From Syntrophomonadaceae bacterium (GTDB taxonomy: Bacteria > Bacillota > DSM-12270 > Thermacetogeniales > Thermacetogeniaceae): DNA of 42,911 bases. Made by a program: the position numbers and the translations under genes. Shown here one piece after another: positions 16,510 through 24,905 of this stretch; within the stretch, counting starts at the first letter, position 1, and the number at the start of each line of letters is the position of its first letter. The stretch is taken from contig DULK01000010.1 of assembly GCA_012840385.1 (NCBI GenBank), positions 1 through 42,911 on the forward strand. Reading direction: 5' to 3'. The notes below the pieces were generated by a model. The model worked only from the letters and a program-made list of their open reading frames with translations, was not told the origin of the DNA and did not search any database.

Positions 16510-18231
16510 ACGAAGAACAGCAATGTCAGTATATCCGCGAGAATAAGGTTTTTCGGCCTGGTGGTAGTGTTGATGCTGGTGCTCATCAGCTATCTGGGAA
16601 TTTCCAGGATGGGAGAAATCGAGGATAATTTGAGGTACAATACCGACATTTTGCTTACAAGTATTGAGAAGCTCATCCAGGCTGACCGCGACCTCAACCA
16701 GGCCCTTGTATCAGAAAGGACACTTATACAAACCGAACCAGGAAGTGCGGCCTTTAATGCTCTGGTCAAGGACATCCATGAGAATATCCGGCAGTGCAAA
16801 GAACGGGTGGGATACTATCAGACTCACGCTACCCTGCCGGAACAACGGAAGCTGCTTGAGGCATTTGCTTCGGATTTCCAAAAGTGGCAGGACATAGATC
16901 AGGAAGTTATCAAACTGGCGCAGGATAAGAGCCCGGCAAGCAGGCAGGGGGCAGCCGCTTTGAGCCTCACTAGGGGAAAGCAGCAGTTTGAGACCGCCAG
17001 GGGCTACCTGGATAAACTGGAGGAAATATCCCTGGATTTTGCCGCTCAGCGCAAGGTTGAGGCCAGGCACCACTACCTGCAGGCGACCAGAACCATTCTG
17101 GTAATCCTGATTCTGGTTGTCATTTTCTGCCTCTTCATCGGGACAACCACCTGGCGGGCCGTAACGGTGCCTCTGGCAGCCATAATCAGCTTCACTCAAA
17201 GGGTTGCAGACGGTGATCTTTCGCAGACGCTGCCCGTTTTGGCCCGAAACGAAATGGGGAGATTGACCGAAGCCCTTAACAACTCGGTACAAAGCCTGCG
17301 TACCATAATCGAAAAAGCCGTGGCATCCGCCCGGCAAATGGCTTCATCCACCCAGCAGTTGAGCGCCAGTGCCGAACAGAACAGGCAGGTGATCAACCAG
17401 ATCACCCAGGCCGCTCAAGAACTGGCAGGTGCCGCCGAGCGGCAGAGCCGGTACGTACAGGATTCCATTGAAAAGATGGAGGGAAATTCCGCCGCCATTG
17501 AACAGGTGGCAGCGACTACCCAGGAGGTGGCCGCAGCTGCCGGCAATGCAAGGCTAAAGGCCGAAGAAGGAAACCGGGCGATGGACCAGGCTTGCAGGGA
17601 AATGGACGAGATCAACGAGTCGACACTGAACGTGTCCAGGATAATTAACGAATTGGGTGAGCGTTCCAAAACCATCGAACAGATCGTGGATCTCATCAGC
17701 GGCATCGCCGACCAGACAAATCTGCTTGCTTTGAATGCGGCAATTGAGGCCGCCCGCGCCGGGGAGCACGGCAGGGGATTCGCAGTAGTGGCCGAGGAAG
17801 TTCGCAAGCTGGCCGACCAGTCCAGCCAGGCTGCCAAAGAGATAGCGGCTTTGATCGGGCAGATCCAGAAGGATACCTTTCATGCTGTCCAGGCTATGGA
17901 GAACAGCAAGCAGCTTGTAGGGCGGGGTATCCAGGTGATAGCTCAAGGCGGCGAAACATTCAGGCAGATTCAGGATGCGGTAAACAGCGTCTGCGAGCAG
18001 ATTAAAGAAGTATCCCTGGCCACGGATGAAATGGCCGGAAATATCACGGAGATGGTGGAAAGCCTGAAGAAAATCGGGGAGCTGGCCCAGCAGATCGCGG
18101 CGGCTACCCAGAACATTGCGGGCGGTACCGAGGAGGAGTTGGCCTCTATGGAGGAGATTGCCAGCGCCGCCGGAGTGCTGGCCGGCATGGGACATGATCT
18201 CCAGCAGATAGCCTGCAAATTCAAGCTGTAA
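16510..18231 (+). CDS. Methyl-accepting chemotaxis protein with an apparent ACG start
   Basis: This transmembrane chemoreceptor signals to CheA. It has an N-terminal membrane helix, a four-helix-bundle sensor region (about 40-190), a second membrane helix (TILVILILVVIFCLFIG), HAMP (WRAVTVPLAAIISFTQRVADGD) and the MCP signalling domain. The hairpin tip reads IADQTNLLALNAAIEAARAG and then GEHGRGFAVVAEEVRKLA. The frame has no ATG, GTG or TTG before 16561, and starting there would cut into the first membrane helix. At 16510 an ACG follows GGGGGTGAG at ideal spacing and gives MKNSNVSISARIRFFG, exactly the expected N-terminus. So either ACG is the start or an ATG was mutated or misread. It appears to be a single-gene unit. 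Confidence 0.85.
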   Translation, partial: TKNSNVSISARIRFFGLVVVLMLVLISYLGISRMGEIEDNLRYNTDILLTSIEKLIQADRDLNQALVSERTLIQTEPGSAAFNALVKDIHENIRQCKERVGYYQTHATLPEQRKLLEAFASDFQKWQDIDQEVIKLAQDKSPASRQGAAALSLTRGKQQFETARGYLDKLEEISLDFAAQRKVEARHHYLQATRTILVILILVVIFCLFIGTTTWRAVTVPLAAIISFTQRVADGDLSQTLPVLARNEMGRLTEALNNSVQSLRTIIEKAVASARQMASSTQQLSASAEQNRQVINQITQAAQELAGAAERQSRYVQDSIEKMEGNSAAIEQVAATTQEVAAAAGNARLKAEEGNRAMDQACREMDEINESTLNVSRIINELGERSKTIEQIVDLISGIADQTNLLALNAAIEAARAGEHGRGFAVVAEEVRKLADQSSQAAKEIAALIGQIQKDTFHAVQAMENSKQLVGRGIQVIAQGGETFRQIQDAVNSVCEQIKEVSLATDEMAGNITEMVESLKKIGELAQQIAAATQNIAGGTEEELASMEEIASAAGVLAGMGHDLQQIACKFKL

Positions 18232-18305
18232 ATTTAATACCTGCAATATGGGTAGCCAAACAGTGCCATAAATGAGATGATTCTCATGAGGTGAGCACCG
18301 GGTGT

Positions 18306-18484
18306 GGCTACCCCTTTATTTGCCTGGCCGCGGGCGCGCTGCTCGCTCCATTGATCAATCCGCGCGCCATCCTGGCATTTTTTAGCGGAGCGGTTTTGAC
18401 CCTGATCACCCCTTTTTGCTCATGTTTTTGCTCAGCTTGTGGGTGATTGGCCGGCGATGGTTTTTAAACGACGGCAATCTATAA
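18306..18484 (+). pseudogene. Remnant of a membrane transporter C-terminus (possibly NRAMP-like)
   Basis: Two overlapping frames joined by a one-base shift near 18410 read as hydrophobic sequence: LAAGALLAPLINPRAILAFF, then SGAVLTLITPF, then LLMFLLSLWVIGRRW, ending at TAA (18482-18484). The pattern recalls the last helices of NRAMP-type metal transporters, but that is tentative. There is no start. It overlaps the end of the radical SAM gene on the other strand. Confidence 0.3.
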
Positions 18485-19375
18485 AAGGTGAAACTGCGGG
18501 CTTGCGCTTTTAGCCGCTGCTACTGCCTCCTTGAATTCTTCCCGGCTTATGCGCCGGGATATTTCAGGATAGCGATAGGCCAGGTAGGCGGGATAATACT
18601 GGTCCATGATGTTGATCCAGCTGGTGGGAGAGATCTCCCGGGCAATGAACTCCATTAAATCAGCCGTGCCTGCCAGGCCGCCGGGCATAACCAGATGGCG
18701 GATGAGTAAACCTCTTACAGCTACCCCATCCCTGTCCAAAACCAGGTCTCCAACCTGGCGGTGCATTTCTTTCAAGGCCGCCTTGGCAACGCAGGGGTAA
18801 TCCTCAATGCCGGAATATTTCCTGGCTATTTCCGCATCGGCATACTTGATGTCCGGGAGGTAGATATCTACTATGCCATGCAAGTTACGGAGGGTGTCCA
18901 GCTTTTCGTACCCACTGCAGTTGTACACGAGCGGGATCTGCAAACCCAGGCCGCAGGCCGCTTCCAGCGCCTCGATGATCTGGTAGACGAAGTGCGAGGG
19001 CGTGACCAGGTTGATGTTTACGCAGCCCCTCTTCTGGAGTTCAAGCATGATCTCGGCCAGTTCCCCGGTGCTTACTTCATATCTGTCTCTTCCACGGCTG
19101 GTCTCGTAGTTCTGGCAGAAGACGCAGCGCAGGCTGCAGAAGGAGAAAAAGATGGTACCCGAACCGCCTCTTCCCACCAGGGGAGGCTCTTCTCCGAAAT
19201 GCGGCCCGTAGCCGGATATTTCCACCCGATCTCCTGCTCCGCATTTTCCTCTTTCCCCCTCTAGTCTCAAGGCACCGCATTCCCATGGGCACAGGCTGCA
19301 CCGGTCGATGTGCTTCCTGAGTTCGTCGGCCCTGCGGCGCAGTTCTCCGCTGCGGTAAAGGTTAAGGTAACTCAT
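18479..19375 (-). CDS. Radical SAM protein related to pyruvate formate-lyase activating enzyme (PflX-like)
   Basis: The 298-residue protein carries the radical SAM cluster motif CSLRCVFCQN (Cys-x3-Cys-x2-Cys), preceded by a Cys-rich N-terminus (CSLCPWECGALRLEG, GKCGAG) typical of the PflX/COG1313 group. Further family landmarks are TPSHFVYQIIEAL, YNCSGYEKLDTL, DIYLPDIKYAD and RHLVMPGG. Members are presumed glycyl-radical activators, but the substrate of this group is unknown and no glycyl-radical enzyme is nearby. The ATG at 19375 is preferred because AAAGGAG lies 8 bases upstream; a longer frame to 19450 has no ribosome site. It is a lone gene. Confidence 0.85.
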   Translation of the reverse strand: MSYLNLYRSGELRRRADELRKHIDRCSLCPWECGALRLEGERGKCGAGDRVEISGYGPHFGEEPPLVGRGGSGTIFFSFCSLRCVFCQNYETSRGRDRYEVSTGELAEIMLELQKRGCVNINLVTPSHFVYQIIEALEAACGLGLQIPLVYNCSGYEKLDTLRNLHGIVDIYLPDIKYADAEIARKYSGIEDYPCVAKAALKEMHRQVGDLVLDRDGVAVRGLLIRHLVMPGGLAGTADLMEFIAREISPTSWINIMDQYYPAYLAYRYPEISRRISREEFKEAVAAAKSASPQFHLL

Positions 19376-19608
19376 GATTTTACTCCTTTCATCCGGGTAT
19401 TTTAAAAAAAACACCTTTATCATGCCCCCAAAGGGTGAGGTAAAGTACACCTGATTTTACGTCCGGCTTGAGATCACAACGTAAATAAGATAAATCCAAT
19501 CCCTGCCATTTTTCCTGGAAGAAAGAGTAAGGACTTAGGGACAGTCGCTGAGGAAATACTTTATATAAATAACATAATAAGATGATTCTAAAAAGGTAAA
19601 GGGGTGCT

Positions 19609-20094
19609 ATGGCCGGTAAGCTCATTATTCTGATCGGGCCGCCGGCAGCCGGCAAATCCACCTGGCTGAGGCGTTTTTCGGGTGAAGTAGTGAGTACAGA
19701 CGACATCCGCTTAAAGGAGTTCGGGGTGCAGTTTGATCCGCTGGTGGAACCGGACGTATGGCGTCTTGCCTACCGGCGGGTAGCGGAGGCTCTGGCGGCG
19801 GGGAAAGAGGTTGGCTTCGATGCAACCAACACTACCCGGGCACGACGCCGGCCGCTGATCCGGCTCGGCAAAGAGGCCGGTGCCTTTATAGAGGCTGTGG
19901 TTTTTCCGCAGGAACTCGAAGTCCTGATGAAGCGCAACAAAGTGCGCCCGCCCGGGAAGAGGGTGCCGGATGGGGTGGTAATCACGAAATATCAAGAGCT
20001 GGAAATGCCCACCCTTGATGAGGGGTTTGACAGCATAAAGATCATCAAGGGTGACACGGGGACTAATATGAAGAGAGAAAATGAGAACAGTTGA
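19609..20094 (+). CDS. P-loop kinase (polynucleotide-kinase-like) next to the LigD genes
   Basis: This 161-residue AAA_33-type kinase has Walker A GPPAAGKSTW near the N-terminus, then STDDIR (substrate-binding Asp), VGFDATNTTRARRRPLIRL and the lid Arg residues (MKRNKVRPPGKRVP). These features match the kinase half of polynucleotide kinase/phosphatase and related small kinases. The gene is immediately followed by the DNA ligase (overlapping start and stop), which suggests it phosphorylates 5' DNA ends before ligation; this is inference. AAAGGTAAAGGGG precedes the ATG. Confidence 0.7.
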   Translation: MAGKLIILIGPPAAGKSTWLRRFSGEVVSTDDIRLKEFGVQFDPLVEPDVWRLAYRRVAEALAAGKEVGFDATNTTRARRRPLIRLGKEAGAFIEAVVFPQELEVLMKRNKVRPPGKRVPDGVVITKYQELEMPTLDEGFDSIKIIKGDTGTNMKRENENS

Positions 20095-21131
20095 CAACCG
20101 CCGTTTCTTCAGGCGCAAAGGCAGGTGATTTTCCGGTGGAGTACCGGCCAATGCCCGTAGCGGTATTGCCCATGCTGGCCAAGCCATCTCAGATGCCGGA
20201 GGACCATGACAGCTACGGATTTGAGATCAAGTGGGACGGCATCCGGGCAATATTCTATCTTGATCAAAAGCGGCTGCGCATTACCAGCCGCAGCCTTAGA
20301 GACATAACTCACCAGTACCCGGAACTCCACTCCATTTGCGCTGCAAATGGAAACATGCAGATGGTGCTGGACGGTGAAATAGTCTCACCCGGGGAGGACG
20401 GGAGACCCTCTTTTTCGCGCCTCCAGCATCGCATGAACCTATCCTCCGACAAGGCTATCAGGCAGGCGATGGAGGCAGTTCCCGTAATCTACATCATATT
20501 CGATATCATCTACTTGAACGGCCGCTCCCTGCAGGACCTGCCTTACACCGAACGCCGCGGGGTTTTGGAAGGTCTGCGGCTCTCCGGCCCCACCTGGCAG
20601 ACCCCGGACTTCACCCGTGGGAGGGGCCCGGAGGTCTTGGCAGCAAGCCGCGACCTGGGTTTGGAAGGGGTTGTGGCCAAGCGCCTGGACAGCACGTACC
20701 AGCCCGGCAAGCGCACGGGTGCCTGGTTGAAAATAAGGAATCACAACCGCCAGGAACTGGTGATCGGGGGCTGGGTACCGGGGCAAGGGGCGCGGGCCGG
20801 CAGGATCGGGGCCTTGCTGGTAGGCTATTATGATGCTACTCCCGAACAGGCTGCCGGGCGTGGAGAGCCACAGCGGCTGATCTATGCAGGAAAGGTGGGC
20901 ACGGGTTTTACCGAAACCGAACTTATCCACCTGGGCGAACAGCTTCTGCCCCTGCGACGGGAAAAGAGCCCATTTTATCAAAAACCTCCTGTCAGGGGAG
21001 CAGTCTTTGTAGAGCCGGTGTTGGTGGCCGAAGTCGAGTTCATCGAATGGACGCCGCATGGAACGCTGCGCCATCCCTCTTTCAAGGGCCTGCGTCAGGA
21101 CAAGCATCCTGAAGAGGTTGTTCGTGAATAG
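20091..21131 (+). CDS. ligD: ATP-dependent DNA ligase (LigD ligase part as a separate protein)
   Basis: This 346-residue ligase seals double-strand breaks in non-homologous end joining. The nucleotidyl-lysine motif FEIKWDGIRA is at about residue 45. It is followed by motif III (YIIFDIIYLNG), motif IV (LEGVVAKRLDSTY) and motif V (GAWLKIRN). The C-terminal OB domain (RIGALLVGYYD and VEFIEWTPHGTLRHPSFKGL) is complete. The start is a TTG overlapping the TGA of the kinase gene. In many bacteria ligase, polymerase and nuclease are fused in one LigD; here ligase and polymerase are separate and adjacent, as in several Firmicutes. No Ku gene is in the window. Confidence 0.88.
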   Translation: MTTAVSSGAKAGDFPVEYRPMPVAVLPMLAKPSQMPEDHDSYGFEIKWDGIRAIFYLDQKRLRITSRSLRDITHQYPELHSICAANGNMQMVLDGEIVSPGEDGRPSFSRLQHRMNLSSDKAIRQAMEAVPVIYIIFDIIYLNGRSLQDLPYTERRGVLEGLRLSGPTWQTPDFTRGRGPEVLAASRDLGLEGVVAKRLDSTYQPGKRTGAWLKIRNHNRQELVIGGWVPGQGARAGRIGALLVGYYDATPEQAAGRGEPQRLIYAGKVGTGFTETELIHLGEQLLPLRREKSPFYQKPPVRGAVFVEPVLVAEVEFIEWTPHGTLRHPSFKGLRQDKHPEEVVRE

Positions 21132-21168
21132 CGTATATGGGGGGTTGCCCCGGGAAAGGAAGGGGATC

Positions 21169-22074
21169 ATGCCAGCCAAAACCACCGTCAACATCGGGGG
21201 CGTGGAAGTCAGGCTTTCGAATCTGGATAAGGTGTTGTATCCGGCCACAGGCTTTACTAAAGCACGGGTACTCGATTACTATGTCCGGATTGCCCCCGCT
21301 TTAATTCCCCACCTGGCCGACCGTCCGGTTACTTTCAAGCGCTATCCCGACGGCGTGGAAGGCAAATTCTTTTATCAAAAGGAGTGCCCCGAATACCGGC
21401 CCGAGTGGGTTCTCACCGCACCGGTCTGGAGCGAGAGCAACGACCGGAATATCAATTTCTGTCTGCTCAACGATCTTCCCTCCCTTGTCTGGGCGGTCAA
21501 TCTGGCAGCCATTGAACTGCACACCTCCCTCTCACTGGCCCGGGACCCCCTGACCCCAACGATGCTGATATTTGACCTCGATCCCGGCCCCCCCGCTGGC
21601 ATCATTGAATGCTCGGAGGTCGCTTTATTGCTGCGGCGGCTCCTGGAACACGCCGACCTCAAATGCTTTCCCAAGACCTCCGGTTCGAAAGGGCTGCAGA
21701 TTTATGTCCCTTTAAATTTGCCCACCAGTTACGAGGAAACCAAGTCCTTCGCCAAAGCCTGTGCCGAAATGCTCGAAAGCCGCCGCCCGGATCTGGTGGT
21801 CTCCAGGATGACCAAAAGCCTGCGCACAGGCAAGGTTTTTATTGACTGGAGCCAGAACGACGACCATAAAACTACGGTCTGCGTTTACTCCCTCCGGGCA
21901 AAGGAACGCCCCACCGTATCAACGCCGGTCACCTGGCGGGAGGTGGAATCAGCCTTTAGTAAAGGGGAGCCGGACCTGCTCACCTTTGAGGCTGAAGAGA
22001 TTGTCCGGCGCTTTGAAGAGTTCGGGGACCTCTTTGCCCCGGTGCTCACCCTCAAGCAGGAACTTTACCGGTAG
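21169..22074 (+). CDS. ligD: LigD polymerase-domain protein (NHEJ primase/polymerase)
   Basis: This 301-residue protein is the archaeo-eukaryotic primase-type polymerase of end joining, which fills gaps and adds nucleotides at break ends. The motifs are clear: DRPVTFKRYPDGVEGKFFYQ, the metal-binding pair in MLIFDLDPG, the KTSGSKGLQIYVPL block, and GKVFIDWSQNDDHKTTV with the third Asp. The ATG at 21169 is preferred, with GGAAGGGG 4-5 bases upstream; an upstream frame overlaps the ligase gene. With the kinase and ligase it forms a three-gene end-processing and sealing unit. Confidence 0.9.
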   Translation: MPAKTTVNIGGVEVRLSNLDKVLYPATGFTKARVLDYYVRIAPALIPHLADRPVTFKRYPDGVEGKFFYQKECPEYRPEWVLTAPVWSESNDRNINFCLLNDLPSLVWAVNLAAIELHTSLSLARDPLTPTMLIFDLDPGPPAGIIECSEVALLLRRLLEHADLKCFPKTSGSKGLQIYVPLNLPTSYEETKSFAKACAEMLESRRPDLVVSRMTKSLRTGKVFIDWSQNDDHKTTVCVYSLRAKERPTVSTPVTWREVESAFSKGEPDLLTFEAEEIVRRFEEFGDLFAPVLTLKQELYR

Positions 22075-22398
22075 CCCTCACAAAACCTTGATATTACCAC
22101 CAGGTGTAGCTGTTTTGTAAATTCCTCCTGAAGATGAAAACCCAAAAATTGGCCCTCAATCACGAACGATGTTAAGTGTTCCGGTTTCCGGGCCAGGATC
22201 GATGATCTTTTTGGGTACGGGATCTTCGCCTGCGCTTCGGGGGTTGTGGCAGCGGGCGACAGCTCTGACCACAGTCCCATCCGTGCGGAATGCGAGATTC
22301 AGGGAGCGCAACCTGGTTTCCGAAATAGAACCGGGTACCGCCCGGAAGCTAGAAAACAAATACCCCCGGCAGAGCAAGGGGTATTTGGACACTCCTTT
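22075..22398. other. Spacer after the LigD genes
   Basis: Open frames exist on both strands over 22156-22400 (minus-strand reading AFRTDGTVVRAVARCHNPRS), but neither has a convincing ribosome site or known family. It may be a decayed gene. The LysM terminator occupies the right end. Confidence 0.3.
22357..22387 (-). terminator. Terminator of the LysM gene
   Basis: The arms CAAATACCCC / GGGGTATTTG lie directly after the stop of the minus-strand LysM gene. They are followed on that strand by TTTTC. Confidence 0.7.
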
Positions 22399-22926
22399 TT
22401 AGCGTGGTCCCGTGGGAAGGCAGATAACCTGGCCGATCCGCAGGTTGTGGGGATCTACGCCGGGGTTGGTGCTGAGGATGTCTTCCAGTTCGATCCTAAA
22501 CCGGCGCGCGATTGAGAAGAGGGTGTCGCCTGCTTGAATGGTGTATGGAGTCGTCCACGGAGGGCAGAACGGTGGAGCCGGCATGACCGGTATGCATATG
22601 GTCTGACCAATCCTGAGGTTGTTGGGATCTACTCCTGGATTGGCAGCCATCAGCGCTTCAACTGAGATGCCGAAACGCCTGGCCAGGCTGAAAAAGGTAT
22701 CCCCGCCTCTGATCACGTATGTAAAGCCCCCCGGGCAAGGTCCGGGTACCGGGGCTACCGGAATGCAGATGGTCATGCCGATTTGCAGGTTGTTCGGATC
22801 CACTCCGGGGTTGGCGGCAATCAGGGCATCCACCGTAGTACCAAATCGGCGGGCAAGGCTGAAATAGGTATCACCCGGTCTGATGACATATGGTATTCCA
22901 CCTGGACAGAATGGCATTTGATTCAC
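22399..22926 (-). CDS. Protein of three LysM domains (SafA-like)
   Basis: The 175-residue protein is almost entirely three LysM repeats, at about 12-56, 69-113 and 126-170. Each begins YVIRPGDTYFSLARRFG or a close variant, continues through AANPGVDPNNLQIG and ends in ICIPV. They are joined by short Pro-rich linkers (APVPGPCPGG). LysM binds N-acetylglucosamine chains of peptidoglycan. No signal peptide is seen; spore-coat morphogenetic LysM proteins such as SafA and SpoVID are made inside the mother cell without one, so a spore role is plausible. GGGAGTG lies 7 bases before the ATG. The near-identical repeats point to recent internal duplication. Confidence 0.85.
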   Translation of the reverse strand: MNQMPFCPGGIPYVIRPGDTYFSLARRFGTTVDALIAANPGVDPNNLQIGMTICIPVAPVPGPCPGGFTYVIRGGDTFFSLARRFGISVEALMAANPGVDPNNLRIGQTICIPVMPAPPFCPPWTTPYTIQAGDTLFSIARRFRIELEDILSTNPGVDPHNLRIGQVICLPTGPR

Positions 22927-22994
22927 TCCCTTCGAAAAAGATTTTTATACATGGGTTTGGAGAACTCGTGTAAGAGCGGCGACCGCCTGTTTTT

Positions 22995-23213
22995 CTACCT
23001 GGGGAATCGCAGCAGCCGCAGCAGCCCGGCTTTTATTTTTATAAAATTGGCCATGAAAAGATCATCGGCTGTCACGGCAGCCCTTCTTGTGGTCGAGCAA
23101 CCTCCGTGTACGCCGGCGATTATAAAACCGGCAATGCTGTATGCCGCTGCGGTTGCGCTGCGTTCAAGCCACCGGGTGAAGGCAAAGGCCAGGCCGCTGC
23201 AGATCACGTGCAA
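22995..23213 (-). CDS. Small hydrophobic protein, unknown
   Basis: This reading starts at a TTG with GGGAGG eight bases upstream and gives about 72 residues. The central segment (TAAAYSIAGFIIAGVHGGC) could be one membrane helix, and the C-terminus is basic. Codon third positions are GC-rich, like neighbouring genes. I do not recognise a family, and the opposite strand is also open here, so this is only a candidate gene. Confidence 0.35.
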   Translation of the reverse strand: MHVICSGLAFAFTRWLERSATAAAYSIAGFIIAGVHGGCSTTRRAAVTADDLFMANFIKIKAGLLRLLRFPR

Positions 23214-23378
23214 TGATTGAACCTCCCTGAAGTTCACATTTTCCCAAGCTATCTTTCATTTATTGTATGCGGTGGGAAGATAAAGAGTGAAGGCTTCCCA
23301 TTATTGTTAGTAAGTGGGGTTGTTCGATTGTATGAAGGGCCACCACGGGGTGCCATACTAAACCTGGAGGTGAGCACT

Positions 23379-24239
23379 TTGGGTACAGGAATCAACCGGC
23401 TTAAAAAAACGCTTGCGGTTGGGATTATCTTCATATTAATTTGCAGTTTGGTTGGTTGCGGCAGAGCCCAGAGAAAGCCCCAAATGCCCGGAAAGACTCA
23501 GGCCGGTCAGAAAAGCGAGCCCCCCGGGGAGTTGACTCAAATCCAGTCAGGACTGGAGCAGATCTATGCAGCTTTGAAACCGCTACAGCCCGGTACCGCG
23601 GAGCAGATGCAAAGGTCCCAGGGAGGCGGTCAGGGAGGAGGACGGGGAAAACAGCAGGGGGGTCAAAAGGAAGGAGGACAGGGAGGGAAGAGTGCACCCT
23701 CGCCGTCAGAGCAGATTGATTGGGCAAAGCTCCACCAGCAGTCTGTCCGCCTTCACGAGCAGTGGAATGCCTTCGAGCCAAATGCCATGAAAAGCGGTGC
23801 CAATCCGGATGCTATTACAGGATTCGAAGGCCAGTTAAACATCCTTTCAAATAAACTAGCGGAACGTGATCGGTATGGTTCCCAACTGGCTGCCAATAAC
23901 GCCGCCTCTTTTTTACCCGATTTCATGGAGTTATATGACGGGAAGGCTCCGCCGGATCTGTTACGCCTGCGCTGCCTTGCCCGGGACGTGGCGCTGAGAG
24001 TGGAGGCAGATGATTGGGCGGGAGCGGAAAGGGACCTGGGCGCAATGCCGGCCGTCTGGTCAAGGGTTCGCACCGAAGCGAAAGGAGCAAAGGAATCGGA
24101 CACAAGCAAGATCCAGTACGCCATAACCGACCTGCGTGATTCCGTAAGAGCAAGAGACAAGTTCGTGGTTATGCTTAAAGAGGACATCCTGGAGAAAAAT
24201 ATCGATGTCTTGAACAAGTCTCTCCAGAGGCAGTTTTGA
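23379..24239 (+). CDS. Lipoprotein with a Gly/Gln/Lys-rich linker
   Basis: The start is TTG at 23379, with GGAGGTGAG 3-4 bases upstream. A hydrophobic segment ends in the lipobox LICSLVGC, so the 286-residue product should be a membrane-anchored lipoprotein. Residues about 85-110 form a low-complexity linker (GGGQGGGRGKQQGGQKEGG). After it comes a helical domain with no named motif (HEQWNAFEPNAMKSGANPDA, LRCLARDVALRVEADDWAG). The helical part could scaffold other envelope proteins, but function is unknown. A hairpin at 24286-24308 separates it from the convergent coat-protein genes. Confidence 0.75.
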   Translation: MGTGINRLKKTLAVGIIFILICSLVGCGRAQRKPQMPGKTQAGQKSEPPGELTQIQSGLEQIYAALKPLQPGTAEQMQRSQGGGQGGGRGKQQGGQKEGGQGGKSAPSPSEQIDWAKLHQQSVRLHEQWNAFEPNAMKSGANPDAITGFEGQLNILSNKLAERDRYGSQLAANNAASFLPDFMELYDGKAPPDLLRLRCLARDVALRVEADDWAGAERDLGAMPAVWSRVRTEAKGAKESDTSKIQYAITDLRDSVRARDKFVVMLKEDILEKNIDVLNKSLQRQF

Positions 24240-24285
24240 TACTTCGGCACCCGAGAAGGAATTAGACTCCCGCCGGCAAAATGAA

Positions 24286-24308
24286 GGCACGGGTTGTTCG
24301 CCCGTGCC
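24286..24308. terminator. Hairpin between convergent genes
   Basis: A perfect 8-bp stem GGCACGGG / CCCGTGCC lies between the lipoprotein gene and the convergent coat-protein gene. The T-tract is poor, so its strength as a terminator is unclear. Confidence 0.5.
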
Positions 24309-24336
24309 CGTCGTTATATTCTTCCTGTGGTCCCGA

Positions 24337-24606
24337 TTACTGCATCTGCATCATCGAACTGAAGCTCTGCTGTATCCTGTTGAACTGCTCCACAGGAGCG
24401 GCCTCAACCTGGTACCATCCTTTTTTGTTCATAATATCGAACAGTTTTTTCTGGTTCTCCAGGGATTTATTCAAGAGCCCCATGGCATGATTTCTTACCT
24501 GGTTATTTGCGCTTTCCAGGGCTGTAGTGCACAGAGTTGACGCTTCAAGTTTCTGCAGGTATAAAAGGGTTCCCGCCCACTCTTTTTCTTGCGGCTGGTT
24601 TGCCAT
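24337..24606 (-). CDS. CotF-like spore coat protein
   Basis: The 89-residue protein resembles the small CotF/YhcQ-type spore coat proteins. It is helical, beginning EKEWAGTLLYLQKLEASTLC, then ALESANNQVRNHAMGLLNKS, and ending in a Met/Gln-rich tail (FSSMMQMQ). The ATG has AGGAGG 6 bases upstream. It follows a sister gene 13 bases upstream on the same strand, and both probably belong to one sporulation-controlled unit. The family call rests on the helical pattern and the Gln/Met-rich tail seen in these proteins. Confidence 0.65.
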   Translation of the reverse strand: MANQPQEKEWAGTLLYLQKLEASTLCTTALESANNQVRNHAMGLLNKSLENQKKLFDIMNKKGWYQVEAAPVEQFNRIQQSFSSMMQMQ

Positions 24607-24619
24607 TGTTTTGCCTCCT

Positions 24620-24820
24620 CTATTGTAATTTATTCTTGTTGACAATCGAACCGGTTGCCTGGATCCACTGCCTGTGCTCCTGGGCGAGCGACTGCATGTA
24701 CGATTTAAGCTGCGGGTCCACGGCATTTTGAGCGGCAAAGTCGCTCATTTTGGCAATTGATTCAAACATCTTGCTTGCGTCCTCAAGGTACAAGAGTTCC
24801 CTCGTTGATAAGTGGTGCAT
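24620..24820 (-). CDS. Small CotF-like partner protein
   Basis: This 66-residue helical protein (STRELLYLEDASKMFESIAK, then DPQLKSYMQSLAQEHRQWIQ) resembles the N-terminal half of CotF-like coat proteins and related ferritin-like helical hairpins. GGAGGGATC precedes the ATG. It is the first gene of a two-gene unit with the protein ending at 24337. Such small tandem pairs occur in spore-forming Peptococcaceae. Role in the coat is inferred. Confidence 0.6.
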   Translation of the reverse strand: MHHLSTRELLYLEDASKMFESIAKMSDFAAQNAVDPQLKSYMQSLAQEHRQWIQATGSIVNKNKLQ

Positions 24821-24905
24821 TTCTTGATCCCTCCTGATGTGGTTTTATTTATAGGTTGCTCTGAAGTTCGATAAATCATGCAGGGTGAATGTTACAGGGG
24901 GGCAA

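Noticed and set aside
18248-18313. ATGGGTAGCCA / TGGCTACCC arms after the chemoreceptor gene as a terminator
   Set aside because: The loop is nearly 50 bases and no clean T-run follows, so I did not list it as a terminator.
22783-23220. Plus-strand open frame opposite the LysM gene end
   Set aside because: It overlaps a clear LysM-repeat gene on the other strand and shows no ribosome site or domain.
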